The notes beneath the pieces were generated by a model that saw only the letters and a list, made by a program, of their open reading frames with translations, had not been told where the DNA came from and ran no database searches. This document shows, one piece after another, positions 16,090-23,585 of a DNA stretch of 64,000 nt (its first letter is position 1; each line of letters starts with the position of its first letter). The stretch is from Planctomycetota bacterium. Lineage in GTDB: Bacteria > Planctomycetota > PLA2 > JAEUHO01. The translations under genes were made by a program, and so were the position numbers. Location: the NCBI GenBank assembly GCA_020851795.1, contig JADZCA010000120.1, forward strand, positions 1 through 64,000, in the 5' to 3' direction.

Positions 16090-17625
16090 TCACTCCCCTC
16101 CGCCGATGGGATGGTCGCTGTCGGCCCAGCGACGGACCTCGAAGTTGCCCCGTCGCGTCGAGACGACGATCGGCGGGAGCAGGAGCCCGGCGGCGACGAA
16201 CAGCCCGGGGAAGAACGCCCCGACCGCGTCGCCGCCCCGCGTCCCGCCCACCGTGGCCATCAGCACGACCAGCCCCACGAGCATCAGCAGCCCCGCGGCC
16301 CACCACCGTCCGGTGTGGCCCACGTAGGGGTTGGGCTGCGAGGGCGCGACGCCCGAGGGCGACGGCACGCGCACGGAGAAGGCCTGCGCCACGGCGGCGG
16401 GCTCGAGGTAGGAGCCCGCGGTCACGTTGACCTCGCGCCCGGAGCCCTCGATCGTGAGCAGGTGCGGCGGCGAGACGAAGTCGTCGCTCTTGACCGTCTC
16501 GCCCACCTCGACCTCCCAGTACACCTCGCCCTGGACGTGGTCCACGCGCGCCTTGCCGCCCTGGAAGTGGCGGAACGTGACGCCCTTCCAGACCGGGCCG
16601 CCGGCGCTGCGCCCCACGTCGCCCGGGTTGACCGGGTCGAGCAGCGCCCAGTGCCCGTTGCTCTCGGCGAGCCAACGGTAGGCGCCCTTCGTCGTGCGGA
16701 GGAGGTACTCGCGCCACGGGTAGCGCACGCCGTCCACCGTCACGCTGCGCACGAGGTAGGCGATCACCTCGACGGCGACCCCGGCGAGCGTCGCCTTGCC
16801 GCCGAGCGGGAGCAGCGGCTTCGCCTTGAGCGCCGCGCCCTTGCCCAGCGCCTTCGCCCCCGACGACGTCGGCTCGACGAGCGTGCCGCACGACGCGCAC
16901 ACGACGCGCACGCTCTCGGGGTCGCGCAGCTCGAGCACGCCCGCGCACGACGGGCAGGCGAGCCGGCGGGCCGCCACCTTCTTCTCGACCGGCGCCGCCT
17001 GCTCGGGGGCGAGCCCGAGCGCAGCCGGGTCCACGGTGCGCCCGACGTACACCTCGAGGCAGCGGTCCTGCGGGCCGTAGTCGAGCGTGCCGAAGGCCGC
17101 GTCGGGGCCGCGCAGGTCCGCGTAGCGCCGCTTCGAGCCGGGGAGCGCGCCCTGCGGCACCTCGCCCTTGACGCCGACGAGCGTCGCCTCGCCGACCTCC
17201 GCGACGACGAAGGCGCGCCCGTCCACCGTGACGGCGTCGCCCGCGTTCGTCGCCGGCCACGCCGGCAGCGCCGCGGCGTCGAAGGCCACGGGGAAGGTGA
17301 GGTAGGTCTCGCCCTGGGCCTCCGCGTACCAGCCGTGGCGCCCGTCGTCGAAGAGCAGGCACCACTCGTTCCACGGCCCGCGGCCGTGGTCGAGCTGCAC
17401 CTGGCCGATCGCCACCCAGCCCACGCCGTCGTACCGCCCGCTCGCCCCGATCGAGAGCGGGGACGCGATCGGCGCGACCTCGGCGACCTTGCCCATCCAC
17501 TCGAGGTCCACGTCGCTGCGGAAGGAGGCGCCGCCGCAGTGCGGGCACACCACCGTGACGGTGGCGGCGCTCGCGAAGTCGAGCGTCGCGCCGCAGCCCG
17601 GGCAGGAGGCGGAGCGCAGCGTCAC
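16090..17625 (-). CDS. DUF4178 membrane protein with two zinc ribbons
   Basis: The 511-residue protein begins with a zinc ribbon (C8-P-G-C then C-P-H-C, 'SCPGCGATLDF...VVCPHCGG'). A DUF4178 beta-rich domain follows ('SIGASGRYDGVGWVAIGQVQLDHG...WNEWCLLFDDGRHGWYAEAQG'). A second ribbon ('CPSCAGVLEL...VVCASCGTL') precedes a second DUF4178-like domain ('EVIAYLVRSVTVDGVRYPWREYLLRTTKGAYRWLAES'). The C-terminus has two TM helices and a short tail. Function is unknown; DUF4178 genes recur next to speD, speE and DUF350. GTG 17625 overlaps the speD stop by 4 nt (GTGA). Confidence 0.88.
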   Translation of the reverse strand: MTLRSASCPGCGATLDFASAATVTVVCPHCGGASFRSDVDLEWMGKVAEVAPIASPLSIGASGRYDGVGWVAIGQVQLDHGRGPWNEWCLLFDDGRHGWYAEAQGETYLTFPVAFDAAALPAWPATNAGDAVTVDGRAFVVAEVGEATLVGVKGEVPQGALPGSKRRYADLRGPDAAFGTLDYGPQDRCLEVYVGRTVDPAALGLAPEQAAPVEKKVAARRLACPSCAGVLELRDPESVRVVCASCGTLVEPTSSGAKALGKGAALKAKPLLPLGGKATLAGVAVEVIAYLVRSVTVDGVRYPWREYLLRTTKGAYRWLAESNGHWALLDPVNPGDVGRSAGGPVWKGVTFRHFQGGKARVDHVQGEVYWEVEVGETVKSDDFVSPPHLLTIEGSGREVNVTAGSYLEPAAVAQAFSVRVPSPSGVAPSQPNPYVGHTGRWWAAGLLMLVGLVVLMATVGGTRGGDAVGAFFPGLFVAAGLLLPPIVVSTRRGNFEVRRWADSDHPIGGGE

Positions 17626-17984
17626 GCGTCCCCCTCCCCGCGGACCAGCCGGCGCACGGTCACGCGGCTCGCGCCGAGCAGGGCCGCGAGGCGCTCCGAC
17701 CACGGCCACGGCTCGCGCGGTCGGCAGCAGTAGAGGTCGAAGGCCGCGAAGCCCCGCTCGGGGAACGTGTGCACCGCGAGGTGCGACTCGGCGAGCAGCA
17801 GGAAGCCGGTCACCCCGCCGGCGCCCGGGAACGCGTGCCAGCGCGCGGGCGCGAGCGGCCGGAGCACGAGCTCGCCGACGACGGCGTCGAACACGGCCGC
17901 GAGCGCCTCCGACGAACGCAGCCGTGCGGCGTCGCAGCCGTACGCGTCCACCGCCAGCGCCTCGCCGGTCCCGACCTCGGTCAT
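17622..17984 (-). CDS. speD: S-adenosylmethionine decarboxylase proenzyme, prokaryotic class
   Basis: The 120-residue protein matches the short bacterial AdoMetDC (about 117-130 aa). The proenzyme self-cleaves between E66 and S67 ('LLLAESHLAVHTFPE') to make the pyruvoyl group on S67. H72 (processing) and C87 (catalytic acid, 'DLYCC') occupy the positions of H68 and C83 in the Thermotoga enzyme, with the same spacing from the cleavage Ser. It makes decarboxylated AdoMet for the aminopropyltransferase encoded downstream. A TAGGCT hexamer ends 6 nt before the ATG with no ribosome site, so the operon message may be leaderless. Confidence 0.95.
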   Translation of the reverse strand: MTEVGTGEALAVDAYGCDAARLRSSEALAAVFDAVVGELVLRPLAPARWHAFPGAGGVTGFLLLAESHLAVHTFPERGFAAFDLYCCRPREPWPWSERLAALLGASRVTVRRLVRGEGDA

Positions 17985-17990
17985 GCCGCG

Positions 17991-17996
17991 AGCCTA
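17991..17996 (-). promoter_or_regulatory. -10 element (TAGGCT) of the speD operon, leaderless-type
   Basis: TAGGCT on the minus strand lies 6 nt before ATG 17984. That spacing places the transcription start at the initiation codon. No -35 consensus is evident. Confidence 0.5.
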
Positions 17997-18017
17997 CCGC
18001 GGACCGCGGCGCGACGG

Positions 18018-18233
18018 CTACGACGAGGTCGGTCGGGCGCCCCAACCCGGCGTGACGACCACGTCCCGCGCGCGCGCGCGGGCCGCGGTGCGGTGCGACG
18101 GGTCGTCGGCGCGGACGCCCGCCCGCACCGGCTCGACGAGGTCGAGCGTGAGGCTCGCGTCCACGAGCCGGCGCCGCTCCTCGGTCGGGAGCGGGTCCCG
18201 GGGCGACGGCGGGTCGGGCGGGCGGGCGACCAT
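18018..18233 (-). CDS. Small hypothetical protein (71 aa)
   Basis: From ATG 18233 a 71-codon frame reads through a Pro-rich start ('MVARPPDPPSPRDPLP'), a plausibly helical middle ('TEERRRLVDASLTLDLVEPV') and a short C-terminus. Nearly all third positions are G or C and the composition resembles neighbouring genes, so it may be genuine. No family is recognised and the ribosome site (GGGTGG directly before ATG) is poor. It ends 33 nt before speD, but speD seems to have its own promoter. Confidence 0.4.
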   Translation of the reverse strand: MVARPPDPPSPRDPLPTEERRRLVDASLTLDLVEPVRAGVRADDPSHRTAARARARDVVVTPGWGARPTSS

Positions 18234-18382
18234 CCACCCTGCTCGATCGGCTCCCGGGACCCGAGGCCGAAGGCGTCGCGCGCCCTCCGGTCGGTCACCC
18301 GGCGAGGCTCCGGCCGACGGTCCGGTTCCCTGACGAGGGACCCACCGCACGACGGGACCGTCCGACGGCGCGGCGCCGCGGT

Positions 18383-18494
18383 CACTGGGCGACCCACCCA
18401 CTGGGCGACCCACCCACCGGGCGACTCGGCCGCCGCGAGACCCGGCCGCCGCGAGACCCGGCCGCCGCGAGACCCGGCCGCCGCGAGACCCGAC
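18383..18494. repeat. 16-nt tandem repeat array, seven units in two sequence blocks
   Basis: Seven consecutive 16-nt units can be aligned. Two identical units (cactgggcgacccacc, 18383-18414) are followed by a transitional unit (caccgggcgactcggc, 18415-18430) and four units of cgccgcgagacccggc (18431-18494; the last differs at one base). No open frame of note uses it. It lies between the 71-aa and 70-aa genes; with 18234-18382 it is the only sizeable stretch without a supported gene here. Probably a slippage-derived minisatellite. Confidence 0.85.
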
Positions 18495-18515
18495 GAGGTC
18501 GTCGCGAGGCGACGC

Positions 18516-18728
18516 CTACGCGGGCAGGGCCTTGCGGAAGGCCTCGCGCCGGCCGGCGTGGTTGAGCGCCTGGGCCTGCACGGAGTTCTTCGCAGGGTCC
18601 CACGCCTGGCCCTTGGCCTCGAACATCGTGCGGACGCGCGCGACGTTCTCCTTGCCGAGCCGACGGGCCTGCGCGCGCCGCCGCTGAAGACGCTTGTTCC
18701 GGTGCTTGTGACCGCCGTTGCCGGACAT
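18516..18728 (-). CDS. Small very basic protein (70 aa)
   Basis: ATG 18728 opens a 70-residue protein whose N-terminal half is extremely basic ('HKHRNKRLQRRRAQARR'), followed by a helix-like, less charged C-terminal half ending 'REAFRKALPA'. The charge and size resemble ribosome- or nucleic-acid-binding small proteins, but I recognise no family. A promoter-like TTGCAC-N16-CACAAT lies upstream (18766-18793). The gene is isolated from its neighbours by 119 nt (upstream) and the repeat array (downstream). Confidence 0.7.
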   Translation of the reverse strand: MSGNGGHKHRNKRLQRRRAQARRLGKENVARVRTMFEAKGQAWDPAKNSVQAQALNHAGRREAFRKALPA

Positions 18729-18765
18729 GGAGGGATCGCGGGCTCCGAATCGGGACGAAGGCGGC

Positions 18766-18793
18766 ATTGTGCCGCCCCGGCGGCCGGGTGCAA
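18766..18793 (-). promoter_or_regulatory. Sigma-70-type promoter (TTGCAC-N16-CACAAT)
   Basis: On the minus strand TTGCAC (18793-18788) and CACAAT (18771-18766) are 16 nt apart. Transcription would start about 30 nt before the 70-aa gene. Confidence 0.5.
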
Positions 18794-18847
18794 CCACCGG
18801 CGGGGCCGACGCCCCCCCGGGTCGGGCCCCGTCGGCCCGTCCGGGCG

Positions 18848-20908
18848 TCAGCCGTTGAGCACGATGCCGTCGGCGCGGAGCGCGGCGAGCAGCCGGCGGT
18901 CGGAGGGCTCCTCCCGCAGCAACGCCTCGGTGGGCGAGAGGCGGCGCACGAGCAGCGGCGCCATCCCCGCCATCGCCAGCACGCGGTCGAGGGCCTCGGG
19001 CTTGCCCAGCCGGAGCACCACGCCGCGCTCGAGCGTGCCGAAGGTGACACCGGCGGCCCACGTCTTGAGGCTCGTCGCGACGTTGCCGGGGACGGGGCCG
19101 CGGGCGCGCTCGGCGAGCCAGGCGAGCAGCTCCTCGACGTCGCGCCCCTCGGCGACCGCGCCCTCGACGCTCTCGCGCGTGAAGCGGAAGTGCACCACGT
19201 CACCCGAGCGGACGCGCACCGCGAAGCCCGAGAGCCGGTGCACGCAGTCGGACACGTCCCCCTCGGGCAGGACGACCACCTCGAAGTCGGGCGTCACGAG
19301 CAGCGGGCGCGACGCGGACGCCTCGGCCGGCGCGACCCCGAGCACGCGCGCGCCGAGGCTCGAGAGCCGCAGCGAGGCGAAACGCCCGGCCCGCACCGCG
19401 ACGTCGACCATGCCGAGCAGGTGCAGCGTGCGCCGCCACGTGGTCGCGAGGTCGGCGAGCAGCTCGGGCAGCCCCTCGCGCACCGCGTCGAAGGCCGCGA
19501 AGTGGCGGTCGCGGTGCCGCTCGCGGATGCGACGGGCGTCGAGGCTCGCGAGGTAGCGCAGGCGCGCGACGACGAACAGCGAGTCGCCCGCCCACCAGCG
19601 GCCCGGCTCCTCGACGAGGAGGTCGGCGACGACCTTGCGCAGCTCGCAGAGGTGGAGCGAGCGGCCGCGGGGCCCCGGGGCCTCGAGCGCGAGCCGGTAC
19701 ATGCTCGCCACCTGCGCGTCGAGCGGCAGCGCGGCGAAGCGGTCGGCCTCGTCGCGGCACGCGAGGTAGCCCTCGCGGTCGGCCGCGACCAGCCCGAGGT
19801 GGTCGGCCGAGGAGCGCACGAGCGCCCACGCGTCCGCGCGGGACGCCGCGACGCTCTCGGGGAAGACGAACGCCTCCTCGATGCGCCGCTGCGCGGCCTT
19901 GTGCACCTCGCCCTCGCGCGTCACGCGCACGGGCGCGCGCCGCACCTCGGAGAGGAACGTGGCGAGGTCGGCGGCGAGGTCGCCGCCGGGGCGCATCACC
20001 TCGTCCGCGTCGGGCTCGTCGGAGCGGTCGCGGCGCAGCGCGTCCTCGACGACCTCGTGGAAGAGCACGAGCGCGTCGTCGTCGCAGGCGATGCCGTAGT
20101 CGGAGAGCGAGAGCCGCGCGACGGTGCCGACCGCGGCGACCTCGAGCGCGCGCGCCATCGCACGCCGGTCCCACGCGGGACCGTCCTTGGCGCCGAGCTC
20201 GGCGCGCAGGAGCACGCCGCCGTCGCGCGCGAGCGCGCGCTCGCACAGGCCGCGCAGCTCGGGCGGCTCGACGGCCGCGAGGCGCGCGGCGGCGCCGCCG
20301 TCGAGGAGGAACGCGGCGACGTCGTCGGCCGCCGGCTCGACGGCGAGGCGGGGGAAGCGCCCGGCGAGCGCCCGGCGCTCGGTCGCGCCGAGCCCGCCGG
20401 CCCAGCCCGCGAGCGAGAACACCGCGCGCGGCGTGCGGGTCTCCTCGCGGAACACCGCCGTCAGCAGCTCGCCCAGCTCGAGCGGGACCGCGTAGACCGC
20501 GCGCCCCGACGTCGCGCCGTTGCGCTCGACCGCCTCCGCGACGAAGCCGCGCCGCACGAGCGCCTTGAGCGCGCCCTCGGCCTCGCCGTAGTCGAGGCCG
20601 ACCTGCTCTTCGCCGGGGCCGCGCCGGAACAGCCCGGGCAGGTCGCTGCGGTACTCGGCGCGGCGCAGCAGGATGCGGAGCACCTCGAGCACCTTGCGGG
20701 TCAGCGAGCGGACCCGGCGGTACACGGTGCTCTCGTCCCCCATCACCTCCGCCAGCTGGCGCACCATCTCGCGGCGGGGCAGCTCGGGCGGCTCGCCGCC
20801 CGACCAGAACGCGTAGACGTCGCGCAGGTCCTGGACCTTGACCGCGTCGAGGTGCTCGAGCAGGCGCAGCGCGCCGCGCTCGCGCCGGGTGACGACCGAG
20901 TCGCTCAC
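18848..20908 (-). CDS. Helicase-associated (helicase C3-like) partner of XPB
   Basis: The 686-residue cytoplasmic protein lacks Walker motifs. It begins with winged-helix-like segments ('ALRLLEHLDAVKVQDLRDVY', 'RRVRSLTRKVLEVLRILLRR'). The C-terminal third carries 'PLLVTPDFEVVVLPEGDVSDCVHRLSGFAVRV' and 'SVEGAVAEGRDVEELLAWL', typical of the XPB-adjacent 'helicase-associated domain' family known beside ercC3 in actinobacteria. It probably assists the neighbouring XPB helicase. GTG 20908 overlaps the XPB stop by 4 nt, so the two are translationally coupled, supporting a complex. Confidence 0.85.
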   Translation of the reverse strand: MSDSVVTRRERGALRLLEHLDAVKVQDLRDVYAFWSGGEPPELPRREMVRQLAEVMGDESTVYRRVRSLTRKVLEVLRILLRRAEYRSDLPGLFRRGPGEEQVGLDYGEAEGALKALVRRGFVAEAVERNGATSGRAVYAVPLELGELLTAVFREETRTPRAVFSLAGWAGGLGATERRALAGRFPRLAVEPAADDVAAFLLDGGAAARLAAVEPPELRGLCERALARDGGVLLRAELGAKDGPAWDRRAMARALEVAAVGTVARLSLSDYGIACDDDALVLFHEVVEDALRRDRSDEPDADEVMRPGGDLAADLATFLSEVRRAPVRVTREGEVHKAAQRRIEEAFVFPESVAASRADAWALVRSSADHLGLVAADREGYLACRDEADRFAALPLDAQVASMYRLALEAPGPRGRSLHLCELRKVVADLLVEEPGRWWAGDSLFVVARLRYLASLDARRIRERHRDRHFAAFDAVREGLPELLADLATTWRRTLHLLGMVDVAVRAGRFASLRLSSLGARVLGVAPAEASASRPLLVTPDFEVVVLPEGDVSDCVHRLSGFAVRVRSGDVVHFRFTRESVEGAVAEGRDVEELLAWLAERARGPVPGNVATSLKTWAAGVTFGTLERGVVLRLGKPEALDRVLAMAGMAPLLVRRLSPTEALLREEPSDRRLLAALRADGIVLNG

Positions 20909-22620
20909 GCGACCTCGCTCGCGCCCTCGAGGGCGTCGTCGTCGGAGCCGGCCTCGACGGCGATGTCGTAGGCGTAGCCCTGCTCGGTCAGGAACAGCTG
21001 GCGGTGCTGCGCGAAGGGCTCCTCGGACGACTCGGAGGTCACGAGCGTGTAGAAGCGTGCCGACCGTCCGTCGCCCTTGGGGCGCAGGATCCGGCCGAGG
21101 CGCTGCGCCTCCTCCTGGCGCGAGCCGAAGGTGCCCGAGAGCTGCACGAGCACGCTCGCCTCGGGGAGGTCCACGGCGAAGTTGCCGACCTTGGACACCA
21201 CGAGCACGGGGACCTCGCCCGCGCGGAACCCGTCGTAGAGGCGGCGGCGCTCGTCGGCGGGCGTCGAGCCCTCGACGAGCGGCGCGCGCAGGCGGGCGGC
21301 CGCGCGGTGCAGCTGGTCGAGGTACTGGCCGATCACGATCGTCGGCTCGCCGCGGTGGCGCGCGACGAGGCCCTCGAGGACGCCGAGCTTTCCCGGGTTC
21401 TCCGACGCGAGGCGGAAGCGTCCGCGCCGGTCCGCGACGGCGTAGCGCTCGCGCAGCCGGCGCGGCAGCGGGACGCGCACCTCGGTGCACGTCGCCTCGG
21501 CGATCCACCCCCGCCGCTCGAGCACCTTCCACGGCACGTCGTGGCGCTTGGGGCCGATGAGGCTGAACACGTCCTCCTCGCGCCCGTCCTCGCGCAGGAG
21601 CGTGGCCGTGAGCCCGAGCCGCCGCGTCGCCTGGATGCCGGCGGTCACGCGGAACACCGGCGCGGGCAGCAGGTGCACCTCGTCGTAGACCACGAGGCCC
21701 CACTCGCCCCGGGCGAACAGCTCGAGGTGCGTGAACGGGTCGGTGCGGGAGCGCCGGTGCGTGAGGATCTGGTACGTCGCGATCGTCACCGGGCGCACGT
21801 CCTTCGTCGCGCCCGTGTACTCGCCGACGTCGGCCTCGGTCAGGTGGGTCTTGGCGAGCAGCTCGCGCTTCCACTGCGAGACCGCCGTCACGTTGGTCGT
21901 CAGCACGAGCGTGCGGCGACCGACCGCGGCCATCGCGCCGATCCCGACGACGGTCTTGCCCGCCCCGCACGGGAGCACGACGACGCCGTTGCCGCCGAGC
22001 GGGCTGCCGCCGCGCCAGAAGGCCGCGACCGCGTCGCGCTGGTAGTCGCGCAGCGCGAACGGGCGCCCGTCGGGCAGCGCGTCGCGCAGGCGGACCTCGA
22101 GCGGCGCGCCCTCGACGTAGCCGGCCGCGTCCTCGACGGGCCAGCCCATCTTGACCAGCGCCTGCTTGACCTCTCCGCGGTGCTCCGGCGCGACGCCGAG
22201 GCGGCCGTCGCCCCGGCGCACGAGGAGCCCGCGGCCGATCGGGTTGCTCGCCACCTCCTCGAGCAGCATCGGGTCCGAGGCGGAGAGCAGGAGCCCGGGG
22301 CCGTCGTCGGCGCGCGTGAGCGTCAGCCGCCCGTAGCGCGCGTGCAGCTCGCGGACGTCCTTGACGACGTTCTTGGGCAGGTCGAAGCGGCTGTAGCGCT
22401 CGAGCGCGTCCACCATCGCGTCGGCGGAGAGCCCGGCCGCGGCGGCGTTCCAGATCGAGAGCGGCGTGATCCGGTAGGTGTGGACGTGCTCGGGCGACTT
22501 GAGCAGCTCGCAGAACGGCGCGAGCGCGTCGCGGCAGGCGTCCGCCGCCGGGGAGCCGACCTCGAGCAGGAGCGACCGGTCGCTCTGCACGATCAGCGGC
22601 TGGTCGGCGCGGTACGGCAT
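20905..22620 (-). CDS. XPB/ERCC3-type DNA helicase
   Basis: The 571-residue SF2 helicase has an N-terminal XPB-type domain (1 to about 180). Next come the Q/motif I region 'FALRDYQRDAVAAFW...VVLPCGAGKTVVG' (GAGKT at 219-223), motif II 'VVYDEVHLLPAPVF' (DEVH), motif III 'LGLTATLLREDGREEDVFSLIGPK' including the XPB-specific RED loop, and C-terminal motifs V-VI ('EASVLVQLSGTFGSRQEEAQRLGRILRPKG'). It unwinds DNA 3'-5' by family analogy and is linked to repair. A sigma-70-like promoter lies 62 nt upstream, and the stop overlaps the downstream partner's start. Confidence 0.93.
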   Translation of the reverse strand: MPYRADQPLIVQSDRSLLLEVGSPAADACRDALAPFCELLKSPEHVHTYRITPLSIWNAAAAGLSADAMVDALERYSRFDLPKNVVKDVRELHARYGRLTLTRADDGPGLLLSASDPMLLEEVASNPIGRGLLVRRGDGRLGVAPEHRGEVKQALVKMGWPVEDAAGYVEGAPLEVRLRDALPDGRPFALRDYQRDAVAAFWRGGSPLGGNGVVVLPCGAGKTVVGIGAMAAVGRRTLVLTTNVTAVSQWKRELLAKTHLTEADVGEYTGATKDVRPVTIATYQILTHRRSRTDPFTHLELFARGEWGLVVYDEVHLLPAPVFRVTAGIQATRRLGLTATLLREDGREEDVFSLIGPKRHDVPWKVLERRGWIAEATCTEVRVPLPRRLRERYAVADRRGRFRLASENPGKLGVLEGLVARHRGEPTIVIGQYLDQLHRAAARLRAPLVEGSTPADERRRLYDGFRAGEVPVLVVSKVGNFAVDLPEASVLVQLSGTFGSRQEEAQRLGRILRPKGDGRSARFYTLVTSESSEEPFAQHRQLFLTEQGYAYDIAVEAGSDDDALEGASEVA

Positions 22621-22688
22621 CGGCTCCGTCGGTGCCCCGGGGGGAGCTCGGGACGATTTCGTCCGGAAACCCCGGGGAGAATCGGTCG

Positions 22689-22716
22689 AGGGTATCGGCG
22701 CCGTCGGGGGGGTCAA
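22689..22716 (-). promoter_or_regulatory. XPB operon promoter (TTGACC-N16-TACCCT)
   Basis: On the minus strand TTGACC (22716-22711) and TACCCT (22694-22689) are spaced by 16 nt, a near-consensus housekeeping promoter. It gives an untranslated leader of about 60 nt before ATG 22620. The rest of the 185-nt spacer (22621-22805) holds only GC-rich runs. Confidence 0.6.
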
Positions 22717-22805
22717 GCGCCGCCGGATCCCCCGGGACGGCGGGCGGGACGCCGGACGCTCGCCCAGGGCCGCCGCGCGCCGGGGGGGCGACGGCCCACC
22801 GGGCG

Positions 22806-23585
22806 TCAGAGGCCCCGCAACGGCGACAGGCTCGTGCGCAGCGCCTCGTGGACCAGCCCGTTGCTCGCGACGAGGTGGCGCCCGAACAGCCAGTCCTCGC
22901 CCCCCCGGAAGTCGGTGACGCGCCCCCCGGCGGCGAGCACGAGCGCCGCGCCCCCCGCCACGTCCCACGGCGAGAGGTGCAGCTCCCAGTACGCGTCGAA
23001 ACGGCCGGAGGCGACGTAGGCGAGGTCGAGCGCCGCCGATCCGAGGCGCCGCAGGCCGCGCGTCACCTTGGCGACGCGCGCGAGGTTGTCGAGGTTGTCG
23101 TCGGGGACCGCGTCGATCGCGTACGCGAAGCCCGTCGCGACGAGCGCCTCGGACAGCATCGGGGTCACGCTCACCGAGACCGGTCGGTCGCCCTCGTGGG
23201 CGCCCTGGCCCGGCGCCCCCCAGAAGGTCTGGCCCAGCGCGGGCGCGTGCACGACGCCGAGCACCGGGCGGCCCGCCTCGACGAGCCCGAGGCTCACGGC
23301 GAACACGGGGATGCCGTGGAGGAAATTCGTGGTGCCGTCGAGCGGGTCCACGATCCACGTGGGTGCGCCCGCCGCGTCGTGGCGCCCGCCCTCCTCGGCG
23401 AGGATCGCGTGGTCGGGGAACGCCTCGCGCAGGCGCGCGACGATGTGCGCCTCGGCGTCGCGGTCGGCCGCGGTGACGAAGTCGCGGGGCCCCTTGCGCG
23501 AGACCTCGGCGCCGCTGAGGCGGCCGAACCGCTCGAGGAGCAGGGCGCCCGCCTCGCGGGCGACGTCGAGCGCGGTGTCGATCAT
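22806..23585 (-). CDS. suhB: Inositol monophosphatase family protein
   Basis: The 259-residue enzyme has the full metal-binding set of the family: 'ILAEEGG' (Glu pair), 'WIVDPLDGTTNFLHGIPVFAVSLGL' (DPLDGT) and 'LSPWDVAGGAALVLAAGG' (WDxAGG). It hydrolyses inositol-1-phosphate or related sugar phosphates with Mg2+. Bacterial SuhB proteins can also act in rRNA transcription antitermination, which sequence cannot decide. ATG 23585 overlaps the rarA stop by 4 nt (ATGA), making it the last gene of the dacB-rarA-suhB run. Confidence 0.93.
   Translation of the reverse strand: MIDTALDVAREAGALLLERFGRLSGAEVSRKGPRDFVTAADRDAEAHIVARLREAFPDHAILAEEGGRHDAAGAPTWIVDPLDGTTNFLHGIPVFAVSLGLVEAGRPVLGVVHAPALGQTFWGAPGQGAHEGDRPVSVSVTPMLSEALVATGFAYAIDAVPDDNLDNLARVAKVTRGLRRLGSAALDLAYVASGRFDAYWELHLSPWDVAGGAALVLAAGGRVTDFRGGEDWLFGRHLVASNGLVHEALRTSLSPLRGL

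Noticed and set aside
18234..18413. Upstream extension of the 71-aa frame into the tandem repeats
   Set aside because: The translated extension is low-complexity and part of the 16-nt array.
18383..18494. CRISPR array
   Set aside because: Units are 16 nt and contiguous without spacers, and no cas gene is present.
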